From the NCBI GenBank assembly GCA_903889795.1, contig CAISYW010000080.1, positions 1-47,323 of the forward strand: a stretch of DNA of 47,323 nt, given 5' to 3'. A program made the translations under genes and the position numbers. Numbering within the stretch: position 1 is the stretch's first letter; each line of letters begins with the position of its first letter. Positions 23,177-31,812 of the stretch are shown here, in pieces. The stretch comes from an uncultured Chlamydiae bacterium. Its GTDB lineage: Bacteria; Chlamydiota; Chlamydiia; Chlamydiales; SM23-39. The notes beneath the pieces are model-generated. The model did not search any database. It was not told the DNA's origin and saw nothing but the letters and a program-made list of their open reading frames with translations.

Positions 23177-24985
23177 CTAATTTGCTGAACTCTCAAGCTG
23201 TTTTGCAGGAGGAGTTTCAGCAGCCATGATCTCGGTCTGTTTATCTCCTAATGATATAGAAGAACCTCGATCAGAAATATCGCGCACCGTATTTGCTGAA
23301 CTCTTAGGCACTTTTGCGGGAGGAGTTTCAGCAACCATGATCTCGACCTGTTCATCCCCTAATGATATAGAAGAACCTCGATCAGAAATATCGCGCACCG
23401 TGCGCTCTTGCTCAACAATATCTCTAACCGCTTCCACAATTAATTCCTCGCTCAATTCATGATCATCAGAACATTCTTTACGCATCAAAATTTCATTCAC
23501 CAGTTTTTGCAGCTTTCTTCCTGTAAATCCTTGAGTATACTGGGCAATTTCATTGAGTGTCCGATCGTTGAAATACAACGCAATTTCTTCTGAATTGAAA
23601 TTGGCTTCAATGTTTTGCAACAAAATTTTCCGTCTTTCAGGAAGCTCTGGCGGTGAGATATGGAGAATGTGATCAAATCGCGTTAACATAGCAGGGTCAA
23701 TATCTTGTAATCGATTGGTGCTGGCCATGAAACATACTTTTCGATTCGGTGAACCTAATGCATTCAAGAGCCTGTTTTCGATCTCTAACAGTGCCTGGCT
23801 CATCCCTAGCGTGTCTCTACGTCGAGCTATGCATTCAAATTCGTCGGTAAAAACTATTGTGGGAGCTGAAATTGAATTAAACAGCCTATTAAATTCGGTT
23901 ACACCTTCTCCGCGTGCATTATACTGACATAAATCGCCTCCTGACATTTCTATTGAATTCATGCCGGATTCTTCTATTATTTGTTCAGCTACCATTGTTT
24001 TTCCGGTGCCGCCATCACCATATAAGAGAACGTTTTGAAAAAATCCGCCGCGTTTTAAAGTGTTGGCTAAACCGGACTTGATAACCTTTAGCCGTTTCGA
24101 AATAGGTTCATTAAAAACAGGTTTAATCTTTGGTAATTGTTCTTTTTTTGAACGAAATAGGTAGGAAGGATTAAGCTTCCATATCCATGAAAAAAATCCG
24201 CCGTTTTGTCTGATCCTCTGCGCCAATGGAGGACGTCCGATATTATAGCTCATTCGTCGATACAAATAGATAACCGAACACCCTGTCCCTAAGATGAGGC
24301 CCACTCCGAGAAGTAGATATGGAACTGAATGCATCAGAATTCCTTGAGAGAAATTCGCAGAAATTTGAGATAGAGCGTCGCTTAATGGCATTCCGGCGTC
24401 GAGTAAGAACCTTTGGAGCTTCTCACCGTAAATTTTTGCTGTCTCGTTGAGATTGAGTTCTTTTCCGGCAGTTAAAGCAGCGTCATTTACCTCTTTTATA
24501 ACAGTGCTCACGATGCTTTTTAAATCCATACTTTGAACATATTTAATTAATGCTTCTGAAAATTCTTTTCCGAAAACTTCACTAATGGATGTCATGTTTA
24601 ATTTTTTGATAAATTCAGGAGCCTCTCTTGCAATAAACTGTGAGATGTTTTGAGCTACTTCACTGAAGTTTGCTTCCTGAAGGGTTGCGCCACCTTCATT
24701 CATTGCAGAACGAACTATCGTGCTGGCAATTCGAGAAGTTAACTCAGTGATGTATTCAGAAGACGCTTCGCTGATGTATTCAATGGATGCATTACCTGCT
24801 GTATAGATGGGAGTAGTCATGGCTCTTAAAAAATGCTCATTTACGAAACTTCGAGTCGTCTCAGTACAAAATTGATAAGCTCCATTTACAACGTGTTCTC
24901 CTGTTGTGTTGCCTGCTGCACCCATTGCAGCTGACGCGGCTCTCATAAATTGATCGTTAAAAACATACCCTGCTATACCAGCCAT
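23177..24985 (-). CDS. Membrane-anchored AAA+ ATPase resembling mitochondrial ATAD3
   Basis: 602 residues from the ATG at 24985 (GAGG upstream); the frame opens 42 bases earlier. The N-terminal half is helical and contains two 39-residue units starting NDQFMRA and NEHFLRA. A single transmembrane helix lies at about 215-243. The AAA module follows, with Walker A GDGGTGKT (323-330), Walker B IVFTDEFE (377-384) and sensor-1 MASTNR. The block SGMNSIEMSGGDL...GEGVTEFNRLF is close to what I recall of animal ATAD3 (SGMDYAIMTGGDV...GREGVTAMHKLF), and FtsH or 26S ATPases fit less well. No zinc-protease domain follows. The tail is two 37-residue direct repeats. It may act on host or inclusion membranes; that is inference. 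Confidence 0.85.
   Translation of the reverse strand: MAGIAGYVFNDQFMRAASAAMGAAGNTTGEHVVNGAYQFCTETTRSFVNEHFLRAMTTPIYTAGNASIEYISEASSEYITELTSRIASTIVRSAMNEGGATLQEANFSEVAQNISQFIAREAPEFIKKLNMTSISEVFGKEFSEALIKYVQSMDLKSIVSTVIKEVNDAALTAGKELNLNETAKIYGEKLQRFLLDAGMPLSDALSQISANFSQGILMHSVPYLLLGVGLILGTGCSVIYLYRRMSYNIGRPPLAQRIRQNGGFFSWIWKLNPSYLFRSKKEQLPKIKPVFNEPISKRLKVIKSGLANTLKRGGFFQNVLLYGDGGTGKTMVAEQIIEESGMNSIEMSGGDLCQYNARGEGVTEFNRLFNSISAPTIVFTDEFECIARRRDTLGMSQALLEIENRLLNALGSPNRKVCFMASTNRLQDIDPAMLTRFDHILHISPPELPERRKILLQNIEANFNSEEIALYFNDRTLNEIAQYTQGFTGRKLQKLVNEILMRKECSDDHELSEELIVEAVRDIVEQERTVRDISDRGSSISLGDEQVEIMVAETPPAKVPKSSANTVRDISDRGSSISLGDKQTEIMAAETPPAKQLESSAN
23180..23401 (-). repeat. Two 111-bp tandem repeats encoding the AAA protein's C-terminus
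   Basis: Units 23291-23401 and 23180-23290 encode 37-residue copies that begin TVRDISDRGSSISLGD and end ETPPAK...SSAN, with six or so substitutions. The DNA identity is high, so the duplication is recent. The repeat preserves the frame. Confidence 0.9.
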
Positions 24986-25300
24986 ATTAATACCTCGGTT
25001 ATTAATTTTATTAATTAACTGTACCATACTTTTTAGTTATTTAGAACAAAAAATTTAAGGTTTATTTATAAATAATAAAAAATATGTATTTATTTCTTTA
25101 ATTATATAGATATTTTTAATGATTAAAAAAAAGACTTATTAAAAGGATCGTCGGTTTTTTTTAATGAATGGGAACGGCTATACCACGCTTTTCAGCTATA
25201 CTGGGCGCGGGTGGGGTTTTATCACCGAGTTCCCTATACCCCCGCAAAGTCGAGATCAAAATCTTTTTAATAAGCGTTGTTCGTTTTTTGGGAAACGAAT

Positions 25301-25465
25301 GAGGCACTTGCAAAACTCCATTCGGAGTCAAATCCGCCCTTTTTCCGCTGGCTTCGAATTTCTCGCAAAGCGCTTATGGCCAAAAGGATATGTCGCTTTG
25401 CGAGAAATCGAACCAGCGAAAAAATCATCGAATTTGACTCTCAAAGCGAATTTTGCAATTACCTC
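25301..25465. repeat. Second 165-bp imperfect palindromic element
   Basis: Arms of about 75 bp pair around a centre near 25383. The inner 14 bp TTTCTCGCAAAGCG (25359-25372) are perfectly complementary to 25394-25407. The outer parts (GAGGCACTTGCAAAA and its partner ending ACCTC at 25465; AGTCAAATCCG with CGAATTTGACT; CGCTGG with CCAGCG) pair with small indels. Its length equals that of the element at 565-729, but the sequence is unrelated. It lies in the 555-bp gap ahead of yicC; the remaining gap is AT-rich with no gene that I can support. Confidence 0.7.
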
Positions 25466-25540
25466 GAATGATTTTTTCTTGATTGTCATCTCTTCTTTGC
25501 CTATCGTGAAACATTCATTTTTCGCGGTGGATTTGTTTTT

Positions 25541-26425
25541 ATGCTCATAAGCATGACCGGTTTTGGACGAGCTATTTTAGATGCATCATTCGGCAGGATT
25601 GTCGTTGAAATCCAATGTCTGAATCGAAAATATCTTGAGGTTGCGATTTCGCTTCCCAAAGAATTGAATCGCTTTGATAACGAGATTCGAAAATGGATTG
25701 GCGAATCCATATCGCGCGGTCAGGTGAATATTCGGGTGTTTTTGACCCCCAGCGATGAAACACTTAATCAACTGTTGCCTGATCCCGCAATGCTGAAACG
25801 GTTGAAGACGGCGTGGACTCAAATTGCAAAAGAGAGCGGAACGGATCCTCAATCGATTAATCTGCCATTTTTGCTGGAGAATATGCCGCCATCGATGCTG
25901 CAAAGTTTGGCAGGAGATGAAAAGGATTGTCTCTCTGCATTAAAACAATGCATTGAAGAGGCTATCGCAGGGGTTGTGGAGATGAAGCGTCGAGAGGGTC
26001 AAGCTCTGATGCTCGATATTGGAGTGAGGTTGAAAGAGCTCGATCGGCTGGTTCATCAAATCGAAGAGCTCGCTCCCCAATCAGTCGTGAAGCAAAGAGA
26101 AAAACTCAAAGAGCGCATCTTGGAAGTGCTGGCGCCGGGGTTGGAGCTGGATGAGAGATTATTGCGTGAGTTGGCTCTATTCGCCGATCGGGTGGACGTC
26201 TCTGAAGAGATTACACGGTTTTATTCTCATATCAGCCAATTTCACGAGATTTTGAAGACCAATCGCGGTCCCGTAGGACGTAAACTCGATTTTCTGGTAC
26301 AAGAAATTGGGCGTGAGATCAATACGATCGGATCGAAATCGGCTGATGCCGGAATCACTCGCCTCGTTGTCGATGCAAAAAGCGAGCTCGAAAAAGTGCG
26401 TGAACAAATTCAAAATATAGAATGA
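25541..26425 (+). CDS. yicC: YicC-family endoribonuclease
   Basis: 294 residues. The N-terminal SMTGFGRAILD and NRKYLEVAISLPKEL, and the C-terminal GRKLDFLVQEIGREINTIGS and LVVDAKSELEKVREQIQN, are diagnostic for the YicC family (UPF0701). Members cleave RNA and influence small-RNA turnover in E. coli. The start may be the ATG at 25541 or the ATG four codons later (MTGFG). It ends one base before the gmk ATG. yicC-gmk is a common bacterial pairing. Confidence 0.93.
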   Translation: MLISMTGFGRAILDASFGRIVVEIQCLNRKYLEVAISLPKELNRFDNEIRKWIGESISRGQVNIRVFLTPSDETLNQLLPDPAMLKRLKTAWTQIAKESGTDPQSINLPFLLENMPPSMLQSLAGDEKDCLSALKQCIEEAIAGVVEMKRREGQALMLDIGVRLKELDRLVHQIEELAPQSVVKQREKLKERILEVLAPGLELDERLLRELALFADRVDVSEEITRFYSHISQFHEILKTNRGPVGRKLDFLVQEIGREINTIGSKSADAGITRLVVDAKSELEKVREQIQNIE

Positions 26426-26426
26426 T

Positions 26427-27035
26427 ATGCATAAGCTTCTCGGGGGATTGAAAGAGGGTCTGATCTTTGTTCTGAGCGCTCCCGCAGGAACCGGCAAGAC
26501 TACTCTGGTCCGGATGCTTTGCGATGAGTTTGATTGCGTCCAGGAAAGCGTTTCGTTTACCACGCGCTCAGCTCGAGCCAACGAAGTTCAGGGTCGTGAT
26601 TATTTTTTCATTAGCACAGCTGAGTTTGAAAAGAGAATCGCCGACAATGATTTTTTAGAATACGCCAAGGTTTTTGGTAACTACTATGGCACCTCGCGTA
26701 GTTTAGTCGAGCAACAGATAAAGATGGGAAAATATGTCGTTTTGATCATCGACACGCAAGGCGCTCTCCAACTCATGGGTCGTCTTCAGGCTGTTTTTAT
26801 TTTCCTTATCCCCCCTAGTATGAGTGAGTTACGTAGACGTTTGGAGGATCGAAAGTCAGATAGCCCTGAAGTGATTGAGCAGCGCCTTTCTTGGGCCGAG
26901 AGCGAGATTGCGATTGCGAATCGCTACGATTATCAGATTGTCAATGATCATTTAAAAACTGCCTATGAGGTTTTGCGCTCGATTCTCATCGCAGAAGAGC
27001 ACAAAAGAGTTATACCGAATGCGGCTTCTCATTAA
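26427..27035 (+). CDS. gmk: Guanylate kinase
   Basis: 202 residues. Gmk phosphorylates GMP to GDP with ATP. The P-loop is in VLSAPAGTGKTTLVRM (GxxxxGKT), with Ala where many homologues have Ser. The GMP-binding pieces are SFTTRSARANEVQGRDYFF and ISTAEFEKRI, and the lid contains SELRRRLEDRKSDSPEVIEQRL. The length and domain order are normal. It is coupled to yicC upstream and followed by a small omega-like ORF. Confidence 0.97.
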   Translation: MHKLLGGLKEGLIFVLSAPAGTGKTTLVRMLCDEFDCVQESVSFTTRSARANEVQGRDYFFISTAEFEKRIADNDFLEYAKVFGNYYGTSRSLVEQQIKMGKYVVLIIDTQGALQLMGRLQAVFIFLIPPSMSELRRRLEDRKSDSPEVIEQRLSWAESEIAIANRYDYQIVNDHLKTAYEVLRSILIAEEHKRVIPNAASH

Positions 27036-27148
27036 TTTTTTACCAATCTCATCGGAGAATTCACATTGGGAATCGTTTTCGAACGAAATCTCTTGAGCAA
27101 AAGTAAGATTTGGTCGATTCTTAAACTCATCAAAGATAATGAAGAGCT

Positions 27149-27337
27149 ATGATCCACGATCCGTTAACGACTGAGCAGATTAGAAAAAAATTCAAGAATA
27201 ATTTTGATCTGTGTAATTTTTCGATTAATATTGCTCGCAATATGATCCTAGCGGGCACCCCCGCGACTTTAGATGAAATTCTCCGTAACATCGAAAGGCG
27301 CGCCGATGAATCGAAACAGCCGAATGCCTTGAGCTGA
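27149..27337 (+). CDS. Small omega (RpoZ)-like protein between gmk and metG
   Basis: 62 residues. C. trachomatis has an unannotated small gene (CT031) at the same place between gmk and metG. The segment KNNFDLCNFSINIARNMILA resembles the core of RNA polymerase omega subunits (N-R/K-F-E/D-L-V...A...AR), and gmk-rpoZ is a widespread gene pair. The usual downstream pattern of omega (P-VALREI) may correspond to LDEILRNIERRADES. Omega stabilises the beta-prime subunit. The match is short and degenerate, so rpoZ is a suggestion only. Its TGA overlaps the metG ATG (TGATG), which supports real coding. Confidence 0.75.
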   Translation: MIHDPLTTEQIRKKFKNNFDLCNFSINIARNMILAGTPATLDEILRNIERRADESKQPNALS

Positions 27338-29388
27338 TGTCTCAAAAAATCCTGATTACTTCCGCGCTTCCTTATGCGAATGGACCGATTCATTTTGGAC
27401 ATATTGCAGGAGCCTATTTGCCGGGTGATTGTTATGCCCGCTTTCAGCGGCTTCGCGGCCATGAGGTTCTCTATTTATGCGGTTCGGATGAGCATGGAGT
27501 CGCCATCACTTTGAGTGCAGAGATGGCCGGCCGCACGCCGAAAGAGCATGTCGATCTGTTCCACGAAATCAATCGTCAGTTTTTTCAAAAACTTCAATTT
27601 TCTTTTGACCACTATAGCCGGACGACTTGGTCGGGTCATTATCGGACAACGCAGGAATTTTTTCTGGTTTTGCAGCGAAAGGGATTCATTGAGGAAAAAA
27701 CAGAAAATCATCTCTATTCTGAACACGAAAAGCGCTTTTTAGCCGATCGCTATGTTGTGGGTACCTGTCCCAAATGCGGATTTACCGAAGCGAGAGGGGA
27801 TGAGTGCCAGCGCTGTGCAAGTTCATATGAGGCGGTCGATCTCAAAAATCCACGGTCTAAACTTTCCGGTACGCCGCTTGTGCTTCGTCCGAGCACACAT
27901 CTCTATATGCGGTTTGATCTTTTCAAGGACCAATTGAAAAAATGGCTGGAATCGAAGAGCTGGAAAGAAAATGTCGTGCGTTTTGCCTCTTCCTATATCG
28001 ACGACTTGAGGCCTCGCGCGATCACTCGCGATTCGGACTGGGGCATTCCGGTGCCCGGATATCCGGGTAAGGTTTTTTATGTTTGGTTCGATGCTCCGAT
28101 AGGATATATCAGCGCGGCACAAGAATGGGCGCAGTCCATCGCCGAGCCGCAGCGTTGGAAAGATTTTTGGCTAATGGACGACACGAAACTGGTTCAATTC
28201 ATCGGCAAAGATAATATTCCTTTCCATGCCATTTTCTTTCCCGCGATGCTGATGGGGCAGGATTTGCCTTATAAATTGCCCGACGAGTTGCCTGCCAACG
28301 AGTTTTATCTTCTCGAAGGACGCCAGTTTTCAAAGTCAGAGGGATGGTATATCGATCTGGCCGATTTTTTCACTCATTATACCACTGATCAGATTCGTTT
28401 TGCGATTGCAGCCAATGCACCGGAGACTTCCGATTCAGAGTTTAGTTGGAAAGATTTCCAGATGCGCTGCAATGCGCAGCTTCTCGGTAAATTGGGCAAT
28501 TTCGTTCACCGCACTCTGACCTTTGTTCATCAGTCATGCCAGGGCCAAATACCTTCGTTGTGTTGTTTTAATCAAGATGACGAAGCTTTTTTGGAACAGA
28601 TCAATGAACTGACGGAAACAGCGGCCCAATGTTTTGAGAACTTTCATTTACGCAAGGCATGTCAGGCATTGATGGATTTGGCACAGGCCGGGAACGTCTA
28701 TTTTGATCTGAAAAAACCATGGTTTTTGGCAAAAAATCCATCTGGACGAGCCGAGCTCGATGCCTGCATTGCCCTTTGTCTGCATTGCATCAAGACCCTC
28801 GCGCTCATTGCATCTCCCTTGATTCCTGAATCGGCGCAAAAGATCTGGAATATGCTGGGTAATCAGTCGGATTTAGCAAAAGATTCCTGGGAACAAATCC
28901 AGAAAATGGCACTTTCATCCGGACAAAAAGTAGCTGAGCCCCATGTGCTTTTTCGTAAAATCGAAGATGATGAAATTTCCCGGCAAATCGAAAAATTGGG
29001 ACAAGTGATTCATACGCAAAAGGAGATCCCCTTGACGAGCGAACCGATTCAATATGAGCCCCTCAAGCCGGCAATCGTTTTCAATCAATTTGATGCGATT
29101 GATCTACGAGTGGGCCAAGTTCTTGAGGCGGAGAAGGTTCCTAAATCGAAAAAGCTCCTCAAACTTCTCGTCGATCTGGGATTTGAAAAGAGAACCATTG
29201 TTTCGGGAATCGCTCTTTCTTTTGAGCCGGATCAATTGATCGGAAAAAAAATCATCGTTGTAGCCAACTTGGCGCCAGCCAAGATCATGGGAATTGAGAG
29301 TCAGGGAATGGTGCTGGCTGCCGGCGATGATGCAAAGCTGGAGCTGCCGCAAATTCAAGATCTTGCTCCCGGATCATCGGTTTCTTGA
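27337..29388 (+). CDS. metG: Methionyl-tRNA synthetase
   Basis: 683 residues. A class I synthetase with the HIGH-type motif PIHFGHIAGAY and a zinc finger CPKCGFTEARGDECQRC. The KMSKS position reads FSKSEGW. An anticodon domain with WFDAPIGYISA upstream and WKDF follows. The last 110 residues are a C-terminal tRNA-binding (EMAP-II-like) domain, DAIDLRVGQVLEAEKVPKSK, found in dimeric MetRS. The length is normal for this two-domain form. Its start overlaps the small omega-like ORF, and it is convergent with recD2, only three bases apart. Confidence 0.98.
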   Translation: MSQKILITSALPYANGPIHFGHIAGAYLPGDCYARFQRLRGHEVLYLCGSDEHGVAITLSAEMAGRTPKEHVDLFHEINRQFFQKLQFSFDHYSRTTWSGHYRTTQEFFLVLQRKGFIEEKTENHLYSEHEKRFLADRYVVGTCPKCGFTEARGDECQRCASSYEAVDLKNPRSKLSGTPLVLRPSTHLYMRFDLFKDQLKKWLESKSWKENVVRFASSYIDDLRPRAITRDSDWGIPVPGYPGKVFYVWFDAPIGYISAAQEWAQSIAEPQRWKDFWLMDDTKLVQFIGKDNIPFHAIFFPAMLMGQDLPYKLPDELPANEFYLLEGRQFSKSEGWYIDLADFFTHYTTDQIRFAIAANAPETSDSEFSWKDFQMRCNAQLLGKLGNFVHRTLTFVHQSCQGQIPSLCCFNQDDEAFLEQINELTETAAQCFENFHLRKACQALMDLAQAGNVYFDLKKPWFLAKNPSGRAELDACIALCLHCIKTLALIASPLIPESAQKIWNMLGNQSDLAKDSWEQIQKMALSSGQKVAEPHVLFRKIEDDEISRQIEKLGQVIHTQKEIPLTSEPIQYEPLKPAIVFNQFDAIDLRVGQVLEAEKVPKSKKLLKLLVDLGFEKRTIVSGIALSFEPDQLIGKKIIVVANLAPAKIMGIESQGMVLAAGDDAKLELPQIQDLAPGSSVS

Positions 29389-29391
29389 TTT

Positions 29392-31593
29392 TCATTTGTT
29401 TTTTGTACAGTTCTCGAGAGCTTTTCCCAAACCGGTGAATCGTTTGAGAACTTGGTCGTTATGAATGGCGATGCCAATGGCTTGCTTTGATCCGACGATA
29501 TAGACCTGTTTTTTTCCTCGCGTCACTCCGGTATATAACAAATTGCGGTGGAGCATTTTGAAATGAGTCGTGTGGATGGGTATCACCACGCAGGGACATT
29601 CGCTTCCTTGATATTTGTGGATGGAAGTCGCGTAGGCAATGACAAGTTCGTCGAGTTCTGAAAAATCATAAGTTACGGTTTTGTCGTCGAACGTTACGAG
29701 CATTTCTTGATCTTCAAGGTCGATTTTTTCGATGCGTCCGATGTCGCCATTACAGATTTTTTTGTTATAATTATTGCGAATCTGCATCACTTTATCATTG
29801 AGATGAAACCGTCTTCCGGCTCGGAAGAAGGGGCGGTCGCTGGGGTTAAGCCTGTTTTGTAGCTGTTCATTGAGTGTTTCAATTCCGATGATCCCGCGTT
29901 TCATCGGGGAGAGGACTTGGATTTCTTCGATGGGATGAAAGTGGTGGAGAGCGGGAATTTCTTTAGCGACGAGCTGCAGGATCACTTGTTGGATTGCTTC
30001 GGGAGTTTGCGCTTCGATGAAATGAAAATCGCTCTTTTCATCGGTAAAAATTTCAGGGAACTCCCCATGGTTGATGCGGTGCGCATTCGTGATGATTTTG
30101 GATCCTTTGGCTTGACGAAAAATTTCTGTCAAACGGGTAATGCCAATTTGATTGGAAGCAATGAGGTCGCGTAAAATCGTTCCCGGCCCGACGCTGGGAA
30201 GCTGGTCGATATCGCCAACAAAGATCACACGGGTGCCGTTGGGAATCGCGCGCAGGAGCGAAAAAAGCAGCGGCGTATCAATCATGCTCGCTTCATCGAC
30301 AATGATCAAATCACATGCGAGGGGATTCGTGCGCGATTTCTTAAAACCGCCCGTAATGGGGTCCCATTCGAGAATTGCGTGGAGGGTAAAGGCTTTGCGA
30401 TTGGTGATTTCAGAAAGACGTTTGGCGGCGCGCCCGGTAGGGGCTGCGAGGAGAATTTTCTTTGTCAGCTTCGAGCTGATTTCTAAAATGGCGTTGGTGA
30501 TCGTGCTTTTTCCGGTTCCCGGACCGCCGGTAATGATGTGAACTTTGTCGAATAGAGCTTTCTGGATTGCTTCTTTTTGCTGAAACGCAAAGGAGATTCG
30601 CAATTGCGTCTGGACCCAATCGCACGCTTTGACGATGTCGATCGGGCGTAGCGTCTGTTCGCTTCCCAGCAGGCGTTTCAAATCCTGCGCAATGCCTTGC
30701 TCAAAGGCATAAAATGTTTTAAGCCAAATCGTTGGTTCCGATTGAATCTCTTCGCAAATCAGCTCTTTTTTATTACATAAGAGTTTCAATTCTTCTTCAA
30801 TGAGCTCGATATCCACTTCCAGCATTTCTTTGACGGCCGGGAGTAGCTGGTTTTTAGGAAAACAGGTATGGCCATCATTCGTCAGCTCCCAGAGAACAAA
30901 CTGAATGCCCGCTGAAATGCGCTCCGGAGAGTGGAGGGGTAATCCCAATTTTTGTGCCAATGCGTCAGCCGTCTTGAACCCAATGCCAAAGATATCTTTG
31001 GCGAGCTGAAAGGGGTCTTTGCTTACTTTTTCGATGCTCTGATCGCCATAGGCCTTGAAAATTTTTTGGGCAAACGCGGGGCTTACGCCATGGGAGCGTA
31101 AAAAAATCATGACTTTGCGAATCGATCGTTGCTGATGCCAGCATTCGACGATTCGTGCCATTTTGCTTTTTCCAAGACCTGATATTTCGAGGAGACGATT
31201 GGGCGATTCATCGATCACTGTCAAAGTGTCGATGCCAAAATGATCGACGATTTTTTTAGCGAACACGGGTCCGATGCCTCGGACCAAACCCGATTCCAGA
31301 TATTTCTGAATCCCTACGAGATCGCAGGGGATTTCGACTTGGCAATCGCTGACTTCAAATTGTTTGCCATGCGAGGGATGAATTTTCCAAATCCCTTGGC
31401 AAACGACCATTTCTCCGGGCTGAATGGATGGAAGATAGCCCACAATCACCGTTAATTCTTTTTTGTGGGACTCTTTCAGCCGCGCCACAGTAAAGCCATT
31501 ATCGGGTTGGACGTAAATGATGACTTCTACGTGTCCTTTGATGGAGTCGAGATTCGTTTTTGAAATGGCAGGCGCTTCAGACAATTTCCACAC
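29392..31593 (-). CDS. recD2: RecD2-type SF1B DNA helicase
   Basis: 733 residues from a GTG start at 31593. RecD2 is a 5'-3' DNA helicase that works without RecBC. There is an N-terminal OB-like domain (VIIYVQPDNGFTVARL), helix-hairpin-helix repeats (LLEISGLGKSKMARI, FGIGFKTADALAQKLGL), motif I GGPGTGKSTITNAI and motif II DLIIVDEASMID. Motif III is FVGDIDQLPSVGPG. The C-terminal UvrD-like part ends YATSIHKYQGSECPCVVIP and LLYTGVTRGKKQV. The chlamydial position next to metG (recD_1/CT033) is conserved. Confidence 0.96.
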   Translation of the reverse strand: MWKLSEAPAISKTNLDSIKGHVEVIIYVQPDNGFTVARLKESHKKELTVIVGYLPSIQPGEMVVCQGIWKIHPSHGKQFEVSDCQVEIPCDLVGIQKYLESGLVRGIGPVFAKKIVDHFGIDTLTVIDESPNRLLEISGLGKSKMARIVECWHQQRSIRKVMIFLRSHGVSPAFAQKIFKAYGDQSIEKVSKDPFQLAKDIFGIGFKTADALAQKLGLPLHSPERISAGIQFVLWELTNDGHTCFPKNQLLPAVKEMLEVDIELIEEELKLLCNKKELICEEIQSEPTIWLKTFYAFEQGIAQDLKRLLGSEQTLRPIDIVKACDWVQTQLRISFAFQQKEAIQKALFDKVHIITGGPGTGKSTITNAILEISSKLTKKILLAAPTGRAAKRLSEITNRKAFTLHAILEWDPITGGFKKSRTNPLACDLIIVDEASMIDTPLLFSLLRAIPNGTRVIFVGDIDQLPSVGPGTILRDLIASNQIGITRLTEIFRQAKGSKIITNAHRINHGEFPEIFTDEKSDFHFIEAQTPEAIQQVILQLVAKEIPALHHFHPIEEIQVLSPMKRGIIGIETLNEQLQNRLNPSDRPFFRAGRRFHLNDKVMQIRNNYNKKICNGDIGRIEKIDLEDQEMLVTFDDKTVTYDFSELDELVIAYATSIHKYQGSECPCVVIPIHTTHFKMLHRNLLYTGVTRGKKQVYIVGSKQAIGIAIHNDQVLKRFTGLGKALENCTKNK

Positions 31594-31812
31594 CTAATAC
31601 GATTTTCAAGTAGCTTATGTTCACATTCTACTCTCAATCTATATCCCTCACAAGAGATATGCCAGGTTGGCTTGAGTATATTTGGTGAAGAAAGCGTAGT
31701 TGCTATGCTGAATTCTATGGTGCTTTAGGGAGATTTCTAGAGTCTTCTTGCGAGGATGGATTTGCGCTTATGAAGAGCGCAAGTATGGATCTGTGCTTAT
31801 CCGGTTATTTTT

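Noticed and set aside
23180..23401. CRISPR-like direct repeats
   Set aside because: Only two long in-frame units without spacers, inside a coding sequence.
25164..25550. 128-codon plus-strand ORF spanning the second palindrome
   Set aside because: Most of it is palindromic element sequence, and it overlaps the start of yicC; no protein-like composition.
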